Below are positions 9,716 through 19,995 of a DNA stretch of 59,068 bases, piece after piece; position 1 is the first letter of the stretch, and every line of letters begins with the position of its first letter. Below the pieces are notes generated by a model that was given only the letters and a program-made list of their open reading frames with translations, had not been told where the DNA came from and did no database searches. Both the position numbers and the translations under genes were made by a program. The stretch is taken from positions 1 through 59,068 of the forward strand of contig JAQMWT010000629.1 in assembly GCA_029834535.1 (NCBI GenBank), read 5' to 3'. Source of the DNA: Chrysophaeum taylorii (lineage: Eukaryota > Sar > Pelagophyceae > Pelagomonadales > Pelagomonadaceae).

Positions 9716-10560
9716 TTGCAGCTTGTTGATCAGCAACTTGCGGACTTCGGCCGTCCTTTGGCCAGGATGGCGGGTGTTGCGGTACGAGGGTCGGAAAGCC
9801 GGTGGGCGGAGGCGTTGGACGTTGCTACCTCACTGGGCGCGGCGCTCGGGGTCGTCGACGCAGCAACGACGTCGAACACGACGTGCCCGTATTGCCCCAA
9901 GCTCCAGTTCCTGCCGCAGGTCGTCGAGGGGTGGGAGAGGCCGATTTCGTGTGGCTTCTCGACGCAGATATGTCGCTCGAGGGGTTCGGCTGGGACCGGT
10001 TCTGGCGGGGGCACGCTGGTGCGGGCGCGCCGATGGTCTCGCAGCCTCTCATCGCGCTTATCAAGCAAGTCGGGAATTTAAGAACAACGCCAAGACCAGG
10101 CGCCACTGCCGCGGGTCAACGGGCGCTTCGGTGTCGTTTGTCGAGCAGCAAGCGATGGTTTTAGACGCGCGGTTCTTCGAATGGGTCGCCGACGACCTCC
10201 GACAAATCGCGGGCGTCCAGCGAGCAATCGGCGAGGACTTTGGTGGCTACGACGTCGTCGTTTGCTGGGCCGCGTTTTTGTATGCGACGAGGGACACTCC
10301 AACGAGCGCACCGCGAAGACCGGCGTGCGGGCTCATGTTCGTCATACCAGCACCCACACCATCCCCAAGAAGAGCAACAGCTTCCTTCGAGCGGGAAGGT
10401 TGCGGTGGACGAGGTGCTGCTCGCTGACGGGGGCGACCACCGGAGTATTACTCGACGGGCCGAGTGGCGCGAGTTCCGGCCCTTCGAAGTGGCCCTACGG
10501 CCTTCCGTGACGGCTCAGTGGGCACTGTGCGAGGCCTCGCCCAGAATCACCCCGTCTTAT
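9716..10560 (+). pseudogene. Decayed glycosyltransferase/DUF707-like gene
   Basis: Pieces of one protein appear in changing frames: CPYCPKLQFLPQVVEGW (about 9890), DFVWLLDADMSLEGFGWDRFW (about 9945-10008, another frame), APMVSQPLI (about 10027) and SFVEQQAMVLDARFFEWV (about 10137-10190, another frame). The order of an Asp-rich 'D-x-D' strand, 'SQPL' and 'FVE-x-x-x-x-x-D/F-x-R' resembles DUF707-type and related putative glycosyltransferases. At least two frameshifts separate the pieces. No intron pattern restores the frame simply, so I read it as a pseudogene. The family match is from memory of motifs and is tentative. Confidence 0.35.
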
Positions 10561-11332
10561 ATATATGCCCGTCGTCGTCGTCGGTTTTGAGACGGAATAC
10601 AACGACGCTCAGCGCGAGACTCAAGAGACCGTCGGACCGCGCGCTTTGTTACCGAGGTGGCGACGTGCCGCTCGTGAGGCCGCGCACCAGAGCAGGCGCA
10701 TGGCCTCGTTGTGTGTGTCACCTCACTCTTGACCCCCCTGGCGCCCAGAAGGGCACGCGGACGAGGTTTCACTCGAGTCGGTCAATCCAAAGCACATGAA
10801 ATACGTCGCATCGTCTTCATTCGAGGTTCCTTGGGGAATGGGGAGAGGCTCCATCGACCTCGACTGCGCGTGAGGGGCTGTGCCATGTCGAGTTAGAAAT
10901 TTCGGTCGGCGAGAACGAAGGGAGGAAAGAAAGATCGTCGTCCCACGCGGTGGAGGCGATGTTCTGCGCATCGAACTCCGCTTCACTACATGAAATTTCT
11001 GACCCGTTAAAAATATGTCTGAATTGTCCTGTCTTCGGATCAGAACCACAGGCGCGCAGACGAGAGGCGCTGAAAGGAGCGTCAGGGGGGAAGTTGGCGC
11101 CTGTTGCCTTGCGGCGCGGAGACTGCGGTTTGGCAGAAAACCATCTCGTCGTTGACTTTCGCTTCTGCGTCGCCATCTGGCCATATTCAACCCACTGTGT
11201 CAGAACGTTCCGGCTCCCGACGACCGGCCCATGAGGCACAGGACTAGCCGACTACAACATGAACCTGAAATCTCCGATCAAGGAAGTTATGAAGGCTGTG
11301 GGAAAACGCGAGGTCAGCAGTGCGAATTCTAT
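10561..11332. other. Intergenic, no gene recognised
   Basis: There are short ORFs on both strands without recognisable domains. A small + strand ORF begins at 11259 and is interrupted by the LTR element at 11338. Nothing else can be supported. Confidence 0.45.
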
Positions 11333-11337
11333 GAAAA

Positions 11338-11524
11338 TAGAGATAGAAAATTCCATTTTGGGTTAGGACCCCCCCCCCCTTAGTCTCACACTCACACCTA
11401 AACACCCAAAATCGCTGTGTCGAGCACCGTGCCGCTCTTTGTGTCGTAAGAGGACAGGACGAGAAGAGTGGCCTACCCTGCCACCATTCTCTACCAGAGG
11501 CACAGTGTTTTTTACTGTTCTCTA
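11338..11524 (+). repeat. 5' LTR of the 8.65-kb element (187 bp)
   Basis: It begins TAGAGATAGAAAATTCC and ends ACTGTTCTCTA, so the termini are inverted repeats (TAGAGA/TCTCTA) and not the usual TG...CA. It contains a poly-C run of about 12 bases and a stretch shared with the right LTR through most of its length. A TGG triplet 4 bp inside the element (11529-11531, TGGACCCAGTCC) is a candidate tRNA primer-binding site. Confidence 0.85.
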
Positions 11525-11746
11525 GGGTTGGACCCAGTCCGGTACTGGTAGAGAAACGTCCTCCGAAAGACATCGATCTCGATCGACGTCTCGGACAAAG
11601 ACTCAGGATTTCCAGGCAAGAGCAATCTCCTGAAGTTCCTGAGAGTTTAAGACCGTAGTCAAGTCTCATCACTTGCGACTGGTGAACAAAGTGTGAAACG
11701 TGTGAAAAGCAACCAACACAAGCGCGCAAAACGCAACCCCAAAACG

Positions 11747-12229
11747 ATGGCGACTCACGACCCACAAGTCCCGAGTCTGGAAGTAGCGACGCAATTCGCT
11801 ACACAACAAGCTCTCTGGCAAATCATCAACGCTGATTTGCAAAAGCTCGAAGCTGCTAACGCTCATCGAAGAGCCAAAAGCGCTGCCATACTTGCTGCGT
11901 TCGCCGCAAACATCGCTGCCACCGCAAGCATCGCAGCTCAAGACGAGCAACTCGATCAAGACGTGCAACTAGATCAAGACGAACAACTTGAACAAGCTCC
12001 TCCACCAGCTGTTCTTACGGCAACCCCCCTCAAGCAAAAGCAAACTTCTCACGAAATCGCGACCCAAGACCCGAACATCTCGATGGTCACCCCCCCTCCC
12101 CCCCTCCTACTGTTCAAAACGTTCTCGAACATGAACAGAACCCACCTCCTGCCGACAATCCCACCGGATGTCAAACACCCCACGGCAAAGTCTCAGACCA
12201 TACTTCCTTCCCTCCGGAACCAGGCATAG
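11747..12229 (+). CDS. First ORF of the LTR element, gag-like position, unknown family
   Basis: This ORF is 160 codons from the ATG at 11747. The N-terminal half reads as an Ala-rich helix (ATQFATQQALWQIINADLQKLEAANAHRRAKSA, given here only as a position guide, residues 13-45). It is followed by a DEQLDQDVQLDQDEQL acidic repeat and then a Pro/Thr-rich part. The place directly after the 5' LTR suits a Gag-like structural protein. There is no zinc knuckle. The frame probably continues by frameshift into the Pro-rich ORF at 12304-13164. Confidence 0.4.
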   Translation: MATHDPQVPSLEVATQFATQQALWQIINADLQKLEAANAHRRAKSAAILAAFAANIAATASIAAQDEQLDQDVQLDQDEQLEQAPPPAVLTATPLKQKQTSHEIATQDPNISMVTPPPPLLLFKTFSNMNRTHLLPTIPPDVKHPTAKSQTILPSLRNQA

Positions 12230-12303
12230 CCAAGGTTACTCCACAACCTGGCACACCCCACATTCACGAGGACACTCCACCCTGTTCAAATATCGCACCA
12301 GCA

Positions 12304-13164
12304 ATGTTGAACACTCCACCACCACCACCACTAAATATTATTCCCCTCACTCCACCAATTCCACCGGAGCCTCCACCTCCTTCACTGGAGCCTAACTCCC
12401 CACTATTGGCGACTCCCACGTCACCATCTATTCAAGTTCCCCAACATCCCCGTCAAACCCCTTGCCGCAACACTCACTTCCTTCCTGATGATCATGCCAT
12501 CTACGGCCATGACGGCCCCGGCACCGTCATCCCTGACCAAGCTCCCACCGCGGCTCAAGCTCCTGCCGCCCCACCGTCGGTCTCTCCTGTCCGATATCCA
12601 TCATCTTCCGCAAGTCATTCTCCTCAAGACTTTCATCTCCACCCACAAGACCATGCCACCTACGGCCACGACGGCCCCGGTACTTCCATTCCTACCCCAG
12701 CTCCTTCCGCGGCTCAAGCTACTGCCGCCCAACCATCGGACCATCCTGACCGACCTTCATCACCTTTCGAAAGTCGCGGTTCCCCCGATTTTCATCTCCA
12801 CCCGCGTGAGTACGCACTCCACGGCTACGACCATTCCCCCGTCACCACCCAAGCAACACTCCACCTCCTTTCTCAAAGTTCTAATGCACCTCCATCTGCG
12901 CTCCAACGCGAGTTGGCCACCACTCAGGCTGCATTCCGCTCCCAAACCGCTGACTTGGCCGCAACCAAGGCCACGCTCATTCGCAAGGATGACGCTTTGT
13001 CCTCCACAGCCACCAAACTCACCATAACCAACGCCGCCCTAGCTTTCGCCACCGCCCAGCTCGCCATCCAAGCCGACGAATTGGTCTACCCGCGCGGAAC
13101 TCCATCTCACCCACACCCAGTTCAAGGCACTCGAAACTGCCCACATCCGCAACTCCCACTTTGA
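12304..13164 (+). CDS. Pro-rich ORF with coiled coil inside the LTR element
   Basis: This ORF is 286 codons. The first ~190 residues are Pro/Ser/His-rich with a diverged internal repeat: segments near 12480-12560, 12610-12690 and 12780-12850 each carry a HxHP/DHA-Y-GHDGPGT pattern. Residues about 200-265 form a regular heptad pattern (ELATTQAAFRSQTADLAATK onward), likely a coiled coil. The open frame then ends, but similar text continues in another frame (13199-13987), so a frameshift is likely. Unknown family. Confidence 0.35.
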   Translation: MLNTPPPPPLNIIPLTPPIPPEPPPPSLEPNSPLLATPTSPSIQVPQHPRQTPCRNTHFLPDDHAIYGHDGPGTVIPDQAPTAAQAPAAPPSVSPVRYPSSSASHSPQDFHLHPQDHATYGHDGPGTSIPTPAPSAAQATAAQPSDHPDRPSSPFESRGSPDFHLHPREYALHGYDHSPVTTQATLHLLSQSSNAPPSALQRELATTQAAFRSQTADLAATKATLIRKDDALSSTATKLTITNAALAFATAQLAIQADELVYPRGTPSHPHPVQGTRNCPHPQLPL

Positions 13165-13341
13165 AACCAACGCCGTCCTCAACACCATTCTTACCTCCTT
13201 GGATGCCTCCCACCCCACCCAAGATGCTGCATCGCATCTTTCACCACCTTTCCCCATCTACAACCAACCTTCATCCCCTTCCGAACCAACCTCCAATGCC
13301 TCTCCCCCGATTCTCCCCGAGTATCATCATCACCTCCACGG

Positions 13342-14418
13342 ATGCCCCGGACCTGGTTCTCCTGGTTCACCACCCACACTCCGTCTCTCAGTTATCAACC
13401 CCACGCCATCTCTGGCCCCTCCTCCTCTGCCAAATCACTCTTCGCCTCTATGGCACCCCCTGAACCCCTTTGCACCCGCTCGCCTTCTCAGCCACCTGGT
13501 TCATCCCAACTCGAACACATCCCCGCGTCCGAGTTGCGAGGGCGTACATCCCACACCGGCGACCGTACCCCTACCACCAGCGACGATCACCACGCGGAAA
13601 GTCCCACCAAGAAACAAGACCACCAACATCAAGAGTCGACAAATTCCGAATTATCAAAAGATAGCCCTTTCCCTGATGGTCATGCTCACCATCATGCTGC
13701 CAAGACATGCACAAGGGCTTCTTCTCTCTTCGGGCTCAACGGCCCAGGAAGCAGCCTTGTCGAAGGAACACCAAGCCACCTCGTTCCCACTTTCGACAAG
13801 TCAAAGAACAAGACACCTCGAGATGTTCCCGAGTATTATGCCGACTATGGCAACCACACTCAAGGACCCAAGGCTCCGCCGTATTCTATGCCCCAGGCAC
13901 AAGAGCCGCAGGCCACTGACAACATCCCCTCGGATTCAGCCCCCTGGTATGATGCATACAGCGAAGAAGCAAGACCCACTTCACTAGCCTCGAAGATGGT
14001 CTCCTCGACCATTCCAGATCAGCCGCCTGATCCAAGCACCATCAATGCCCCCGCAATGCCGTATCCACAAGGACAAGACACGCTGTCAACGGTCCCACGG
14101 TCAACATACTCGCAGGCACTCACCGCACCCGCAGGTATCAGCTCAGATTCACCAGGCACTCCCGCCTTGTCCGATATTTCTCGATCAGCCGCTCCCGATC
14201 ACTTCGAAGCTGGTTCCACCTCGCTGCCTTCTCTCCCCGAAGACAGGCGCGCACTGCCGCTCACCGGTGCTTGCTGCTGCACCCACCATCCATCTTCTCG
14301 GCCGAATGCAGTGGATGACACTGCTCAGCAGGTTGCATGGACCCATCTGCGATCACGATTTCACGATTCGATGGATGTCTTCGCACGAGCATCAGTCGCA
14401 GTTCGAGAGAGCGGTTGA
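13342..14418 (+). CDS. Ser/Pro/Thr-rich ORF inside the LTR element
   Basis: This ORF is 358 codons with low-complexity composition (Ser, Pro, Thr, Ala, His) and no recognisable domain. It overlaps another open frame (13199-13987). The C-rich, G-poor DNA keeps stop codons rare on this strand, so openness alone is weak evidence of coding. Confidence 0.25.
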   Translation: MPRTWFSWFTTHTPSLSYQPHAISGPSSSAKSLFASMAPPEPLCTRSPSQPPGSSQLEHIPASELRGRTSHTGDRTPTTSDDHHAESPTKKQDHQHQESTNSELSKDSPFPDGHAHHHAAKTCTRASSLFGLNGPGSSLVEGTPSHLVPTFDKSKNKTPRDVPEYYADYGNHTQGPKAPPYSMPQAQEPQATDNIPSDSAPWYDAYSEEARPTSLASKMVSSTIPDQPPDPSTINAPAMPYPQGQDTLSTVPRSTYSQALTAPAGISSDSPGTPALSDISRSAAPDHFEAGSTSLPSLPEDRRALPLTGACCCTHHPSSRPNAVDDTAQQVAWTHLRSRFHDSMDVFARASVAVRESG

Positions 14419-14791
14419 CGGTCTGCGAACTTGGGTGCGGATTTTTGTGACTTCCAAGGAAATTAGTGCGCGCTCAAGGTGTGGCCTTGGCGCTCCGGCA
14501 ATCTCGGCGGCACTTTTCGGAGCTCGCGCTATCGCGACCGACGTCGACGAACGCGCGTGAGAGCGACATTTTTTTCCAGGTGTCACAGTACGTCCGCAGA
14601 CTTGCGCGGGTTCGCGCGGCTGCGAGGGATCAACGTATTCCTGTCGAAACGCGCGCGCTCGACGTCTGCGACGCGTCGGTTCGGTTGCCTTACATGATCA
14701 CCCGCTCCCCAACTCTCAGTCAGAGGACGCACTCCTTTCGGCTGCCGATCCTTATGTCTCACCGCGACCAAGCTTCTGGAAAGCCTTCACC

Positions 14792-17467
14792 ATGGCCGCA
14801 GTAATAGACACAGATTTCGAGAGTTCTGAACGGTCCGATCAGCCGCAAACTATGCACGATCAGCCGCAAACTATGCACGATTCTATTGCGACCACTTCGG
14901 TCCTTTATGTCCCCTTGCATGGCTCTCTTCTGGACGCCACACGCTTGCGCTGCCCCCGGAAAATCGATGTTGCGCTCTCAGGAAACATTCTCAGCGCACA
15001 ATGCACAGTCTCGCTCCACCTGGAACGCTTCTGTCAGCACTTTCGCATCACTGGAATGTACGACAAACGCTCCACGCCAGCTGCCGGCTCCACCACAAAC
15101 ATGCACCCATGTCACGCACGTTGCCTCCCTCAAAAGCGTCTTATCGCTCGGCACGTAACTCCTCTTTCGAGGACGCATGTCACATGCCCGCACCTCCGAA
15201 TGCCCTACACGACTATGGGCAACCCTGGCCACTACGGCACTCACTGCTCTGGTCCCCGCATCTCCGCTATAGAGGATGCACCCAGCAGGACTGGCCCTTT
15301 CATCGCCCTTGGTACTACTGCACTCTCCTTCGGCGATCCCCCCTTTCGAATTCCCGCACTGGACCCTAAGCATTCCAGGCCGGATACTCCCCACCACGGG
15401 ATCTCAGCTCACGCCCCCATCTGCCCTACCTTGCAGACCGGTCAGCCGCGAGCCACACCCCTTTTGGCACTGACTTCGGACCACCCGCACCACGCGCTTT
15501 TGCTCTTGGAGCATGACACGCTTTTCGATGCTCTCCGCGTCACCGCGTTTAACACCGAGACACTCGTCATTCCCACCGACGCTCTGCGCCGCCACATATC
15601 TCACGACCTTCAGATCACCAACATCAGTCGCTCGCGCCCGCACCACGTCGCGCACGCCTTACGAGGGCGTATTTCAATTGGTGACCTCACAGGTCTAACG
15701 ATGCATTTTCCGACGTCCGACCTTGAACTTACGAGTCACTTTATGGCGATCCCCAATGCCAAGACGTCTGAAGGTGCGCAATCATGTCTCTGGAACTCCA
15801 AAGCCACAGAAACTGCCAGACAAGAAAGCACTCAGCTCTCCACAGCTGCTCAACAGCTACTTCTAGTCTCGCACATAGCAACGAGTGCGATCTCGCAGTC
15901 TCTATTGGACGACAAGACGAAAAATAAGACCACAAAAGCTAGCTACACCAGTCAGCCCATTGATGTAGCAGACGAGACAATGCAAACTAACTGCACAGCA
16001 CGGTTCCAGCCTATGCAGACGATGCTCAGGTCCAACGCTCGATTACTCGACCACGCACACGTTCTGTCACCTGACCTTGCACTGCTACTGGCTCCTGTCT
16101 CATTCATAGCTGATGCACCCCATCCGATTGACCAGTCCTTCAGATATGTCCCGCTCACAGAAGCACCACTGCAGGTACCTGAAGATACAGGTAAGCGCAC
16201 CACGATCACGGGCACAAGCTCATTGCGCCTATCCGATCGCGACGAGACGAAGCTACAGCTCTGCATGCTCCCTTCGCCTCTGGAAGACAAAGGCCTCCTT
16301 CCAGCCTCCCAGGCACCTGACCCGTCCCTGTCGCTACAATCCGCAATAGCACCGACGATATCGCATCTCTGCACGACTGCAGATCAGGCACAAGCAAATG
16401 TCGGTATTCTCCAGAGTTATGCGCTAACGCTGGAATCTTACCAGCACGGCTACCTCAGCCAGTCAGGTCACAGCATCAGCTCGGTCTCCACTGACACCAG
16501 GTCGACGCATCGCTCATTCGCGATCACCTCATGTCACCTATTGGACGACTATGATCTCGAGCATGAACCCATCGCAACGCTTGAGTCATACCCAAGAAGA
16601 AATCCTACTTTGGAGTCACCTCAGCGACTCCCACAGGAACTTTGGCCGCCAGACACCACCCATGTGTTCGTGGTTTCTCCATTGGTTTCCTCCGAAGCTT
16701 TCGACTGCAGCAATGACAATATGCAACCTTCCCATGCGACTATAACCGCATTCTCGTTTGGGACACAAGCATTTACTTCATGTCAGATGTTTACGCTCAT
16801 AGTACCGCCACACACGGCAACCAAGATAGAAGTGGACTGCGTTCCACTCTCATCTCTGAGCGCTATCCCCGACATGCTGCTCCCGGCACTACTAGCCAGT
16901 CCCATCACGTCTGATTCAGCTCCCATCGCTTTGTATGACGTCACGTGTCATATTTCGATTACAGCTCAGACACCGCACAGGCTCCTATGCACTTGCGACG
17001 GCACGCTCGCCGCCTCTCTCGGTTTAGACTACGGACTTGCGCCATACCCATGGTACACTCACAGTCAACTGAGATGCTCGCTCGCTTGTCGCACAGTACG
17101 ACTCCCGAAAACCCTTTGGTCCAGGATAAGCAGAACACTGTCGTCTCTGCCACCGCTGAAGCGCCTCCTCCGACCGCCGCCCGGCTCTGCGCTCGTTTCG
17201 CAACCACGGTCTCTCCGTCTCACAGGCAATTCGAAGATTTCACCCAGTTCGAATAACGAGGGCGCATTAGTTTTCCGCCGACGACAAGATTCGTTTCGAT
17301 TCGTATCAGCCATGTCTCCTATGGCTACTCTGGCTACATCGGAACTCACTTCAAGGCACGTAACGAAGTCCCTCTTTCCAAGGACCTCTGTCACACGCCA
17401 AGACCTGATAAGCATTCGTCGTTCCTCCCCGCTTCAACGCGACTCCCGACGACCAAATCCCCGATGA
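14792..17467 (+). CDS. 891-codon ORF of unknown function inside the LTR element
   Basis: This is the longest ORF of the window that I cannot assign. It starts with ATG at 14792 and has an exact short tandem repeat near its start (DQPQTMH twice). Composition is Ser, Thr, Leu, His and Pro heavy with scattered Cys. No pol motif is present: no (Y/F)xDD, no DD35E pattern, no H2C2 and no retropepsin D-S/T-G. The length is well beyond chance in normal DNA but less surprising in such C-rich DNA. It may encode a structural or env-like protein, or be non-coding. Confidence 0.35.
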   Translation: MAAVIDTDFESSERSDQPQTMHDQPQTMHDSIATTSVLYVPLHGSLLDATRLRCPRKIDVALSGNILSAQCTVSLHLERFCQHFRITGMYDKRSTPAAGSTTNMHPCHARCLPQKRLIARHVTPLSRTHVTCPHLRMPYTTMGNPGHYGTHCSGPRISAIEDAPSRTGPFIALGTTALSFGDPPFRIPALDPKHSRPDTPHHGISAHAPICPTLQTGQPRATPLLALTSDHPHHALLLLEHDTLFDALRVTAFNTETLVIPTDALRRHISHDLQITNISRSRPHHVAHALRGRISIGDLTGLTMHFPTSDLELTSHFMAIPNAKTSEGAQSCLWNSKATETARQESTQLSTAAQQLLLVSHIATSAISQSLLDDKTKNKTTKASYTSQPIDVADETMQTNCTARFQPMQTMLRSNARLLDHAHVLSPDLALLLAPVSFIADAPHPIDQSFRYVPLTEAPLQVPEDTGKRTTITGTSSLRLSDRDETKLQLCMLPSPLEDKGLLPASQAPDPSLSLQSAIAPTISHLCTTADQAQANVGILQSYALTLESYQHGYLSQSGHSISSVSTDTRSTHRSFAITSCHLLDDYDLEHEPIATLESYPRRNPTLESPQRLPQELWPPDTTHVFVVSPLVSSEAFDCSNDNMQPSHATITAFSFGTQAFTSCQMFTLIVPPHTATKIEVDCVPLSSLSAIPDMLLPALLASPITSDSAPIALYDVTCHISITAQTPHRLLCTCDGTLAASLGLDYGLAPYPWYTHSQLRCSLACRTVRLPKTLWSRISRTLSSLPPLKRLLRPPPGSALVSQPRSLRLTGNSKISPSSNNEGALVFRRRQDSFRFVSAMSPMATLATSELTSRHVTKSLFPRTSVTRQDLISIRRSSPLQRDSRRPNPR

Positions 17468-17928
17468 CTTGTGATGACACTAAGCTCCGTCATCAATGCA
17501 ATTCAGAGCCTCCCACGCTCTTCCGTCAGTCTCTTGCAGGTCACACCTCTCAAGTTTCAGCTCGCTCGATTTTATCCTGCATGCTGCCATATGCAAACGA
17601 AGTTCTGTCACGCCAGAGCCACACGTCACAGTTATCGCCAGTCTCGCGCAATAAATGCCCGCCACCAAATGATAGCCGCACGCAGAGTCCTTTGCTCACC
17701 TCTCTTAACGTCCCTCCCAGCACTATGGTTGACGTTGAAGCTCTGCACCACTATGGTTCGGTTACAACACAACTTCATGCGAAATCCTCTCCCAGTTCTG
17801 ATCATACCTCGCATCTGTCGACATTACTATGAGAATCATGCTTCGGACACAGCTCAGACTACACTCGCGTATTACACTCTTATGACGCACCCTGTTCGCT
17901 CCTCTCCGTTCACACTGCAGGTTCCATC

Positions 17929-19266
17929 TTGCAGAACTCCGAGCCCAACAGCCGCCATTGCGTTTCGCACCCAGTCGACATTTTCCGTAGCACTCGCGAG
18001 GATAACCCCCAATCTCCACAGGTTGGACACGCGCTCTGCTCTCAGCATTCCACCGAATGTCACTGCCGCACACCGCTAGCCCCACCCAGTTGTGTTACGA
18101 ATCAAGGGAAGTTAACTGCCATGCCTATTTACTTCTTCATTCCCACACACTCGCTGCTAGCCACAGTCTCGCAGGACTCATTATCGGACAGTTCTTGCAT
18201 TGTTGACAGGACCTCACATCATGTTCATTCATCGGACATCCCCCGTCCACCGATTAATCCTCTCTTGCAACATACGCTCCCTACACGTTGTAAACTGTAC
18301 AGCTCTCGCATATCGACAACACCCTCCTGTCGAATGTCTCCCCTTTCAGTCACTGCACGATTCACCAGGGATGCACCACGCTCCCTCGCGCTTGTACATC
18401 AAGGGACGTTCGATTCTGGTGAAAACGCTTCGTTTGATTCTGATGAAAACGACTCCGGACATGAAATGAATACTGGATCAGTCGATTGTCACAGTTCAGG
18501 ACTACTTTGCCGAATAGAACACGAAAGATGCGACTTTGACCATACCTTCGAAGTCAACTCTCCCCCTGGCACGGACAATATCTTCGAACAGTCCATCGCC
18601 TTCAGGCATTTTCTTCTGTTGCCCAGCTCTTCGGCATTTTCTGCACAGGGCACTGACTCTTCAGCACAGGACACACGCCTGTATCCACCATCATACGCGA
18701 CACACTCGCAAACCTCAGTCCAAGCCCACTCATCTTTCGATGATAGCCACTGGCGACTTCCACCGGATCACAACTCCAAGTATACAGCAAATTTAGAGTT
18801 TTCATATTTATGGCCACCCCCAGACACCTTTATCCCGATATCCTCATCGCGCTACGATTATCCTCATGTTATTTTAGATGCTCACAGTTTAGCTTCAGCT
18901 GTCCCACGCTACACTCAGGACGACAGCTTCGACACATATGTGACAGGCAATTCTGGTTCTCTCATCTTCCAGGAACAGCTCCGCCCTACTCGCTATCATT
19001 ACGACGATCACCTTACCATGTCGAAACCGATTTGGTTAAATGGTCATATCTCTTCATGGGATAACGCTGGCGCTCAGTCACATCGTCACACCTTTACTAG
19101 CCCAACTTTAGTCACAATAGAATCTCATTCCTACGGCCACTCTCGCTATTCGCCTTTCGATCAATCATTGGTCTGCTGCACAATTCCCGACTGCCTGACC
19201 CATGATCCCTGCTGTTGTTTTAAATTAGACCACCCTCTTTACTACGAGGATCCCCCAGTCACTTAG
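17929..19266 (+). CDS. 445-codon ORF of unknown function inside the LTR element
   Basis: This is a Ser/His/Tyr/Pro-rich reading frame. It includes a short acidic repeat (FDSGENASFDSDENDSGHEM, about residues 163-182) and a Cys-containing end (DPCCCF). No domain is recognised. It overlaps the end of the 202-codon frame 17471-18079. It is the last ORF before a non-coding stretch of about 535 bp and the 3' LTR. The composition bias makes coding uncertain. Confidence 0.3.
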   Translation: MQNSEPNSRHCVSHPVDIFRSTREDNPQSPQVGHALCSQHSTECHCRTPLAPPSCVTNQGKLTAMPIYFFIPTHSLLATVSQDSLSDSSCIVDRTSHHVHSSDIPRPPINPLLQHTLPTRCKLYSSRISTTPSCRMSPLSVTARFTRDAPRSLALVHQGTFDSGENASFDSDENDSGHEMNTGSVDCHSSGLLCRIEHERCDFDHTFEVNSPPGTDNIFEQSIAFRHFLLLPSSSAFSAQGTDSSAQDTRLYPPSYATHSQTSVQAHSSFDDSHWRLPPDHNSKYTANLEFSYLWPPPDTFIPISSSRYDYPHVILDAHSLASAVPRYTQDDSFDTYVTGNSGSLIFQEQLRPTRYHYDDHLTMSKPIWLNGHISSWDNAGAQSHRHTFTSPTLVTIESHSYGHSRYSPFDQSLVCCTIPDCLTHDPCCCFKLDHPLYYEDPPVT

Positions 19267-19801
19267 GATTTATCCACCCGCACGCACCGTCGTCTTACAT
19301 CACGGAACACCCACGACAATGCGTACAACTTTCGACTTCAACTATGACGCTAGTACACTCGCTTGTTCTTCGCGATATTTTCATTCCACCCTTCTTTCAT
19401 GAGTCGCTGAACAAGATGATGATCTGATCTCTCGTACAGAATTCGCCATACTTCGCCAATAGCCTACCTAGCATTTCTCTCCACGTATCCTCTTAGCATC
19501 TTCCTCCACTTTTCTTCTTCATTACGATCGATGCCTTTTCCTTTCCTTGATCATTCACCCCTTCTTGCAATATCCTGTTCATTCTGCTTCCCCTCTCAGC
19601 CTATTCCCCGTTCAACATCGCGCTCTTTCTCCTTTCTCACTTACACTCACCTGCTATTCCGCTCTACTCTACCTGTCTCATGCACTTCGCACACTTCTCC
19701 TTCCGCGCCTCCTCACAACTTAACGTCTATTTGTCTCTGGCCAGACATTTGTTTTGTTTGTCCCAGATTTCGCTCATCACCGAGTTCAATCTGCGAGGGC
19801 G

Positions 19802-19990
19802 TAGAGATAGAAAATTCCATTTGGGGTTGGACCCCCCCCCCCTCTCTTAGTCTCACACTCACACCTAAACACCCAAAATCGCTGTGTCGAACACCGTGCC
19901 GCTCTTTGTGTCGTAAGAGGACAGGACGAGAAGAGTGGCCTACCCTGTTACCATTCTCTACAAGAGGCACAGTGATTTTACTGTTCTCTA
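19802..19990 (+). repeat. 3' LTR of the 8.65-kb element (189 bp)
   Basis: This is the direct repeat of 11338-11524, with a few substitutions and small length differences in the poly-C run and the T run. It begins TAGAGATAG and ends TTCTCTA. The preceding bases gcgagggcg are a weak polypurine tract. The two LTRs differ slightly, so the insertion is not brand new. Confidence 0.85.
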
Positions 19991-19995
19991 GAAAA

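Larger units (their letters stand above)
11333..19995 (+). mobile_element. Complete LTR element without recognisable pol (8.65 kb, 5-bp target duplication)
   Basis: Two direct LTRs (11338-11524 and 19802-19990) flank about 8.3 kb. The host bases GAAAA occur just before the left LTR (11333-11337) and just after the right LTR (19991-19995), a 5-bp target-site duplication, so this is a bona fide integrase-made insertion. Inside, long + strand ORFs run in several frames (11747-12229, 12304-13164, 13342-14418, 14792-17467, 17929-19266). None shows reverse transcriptase, RNase H, integrase or protease motifs. The internal DNA is strongly C-rich and G-poor on the + strand. It therefore looks non-autonomous, mobilised by another element, like a large LARD-type element but with open frames. 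Confidence 0.85.
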
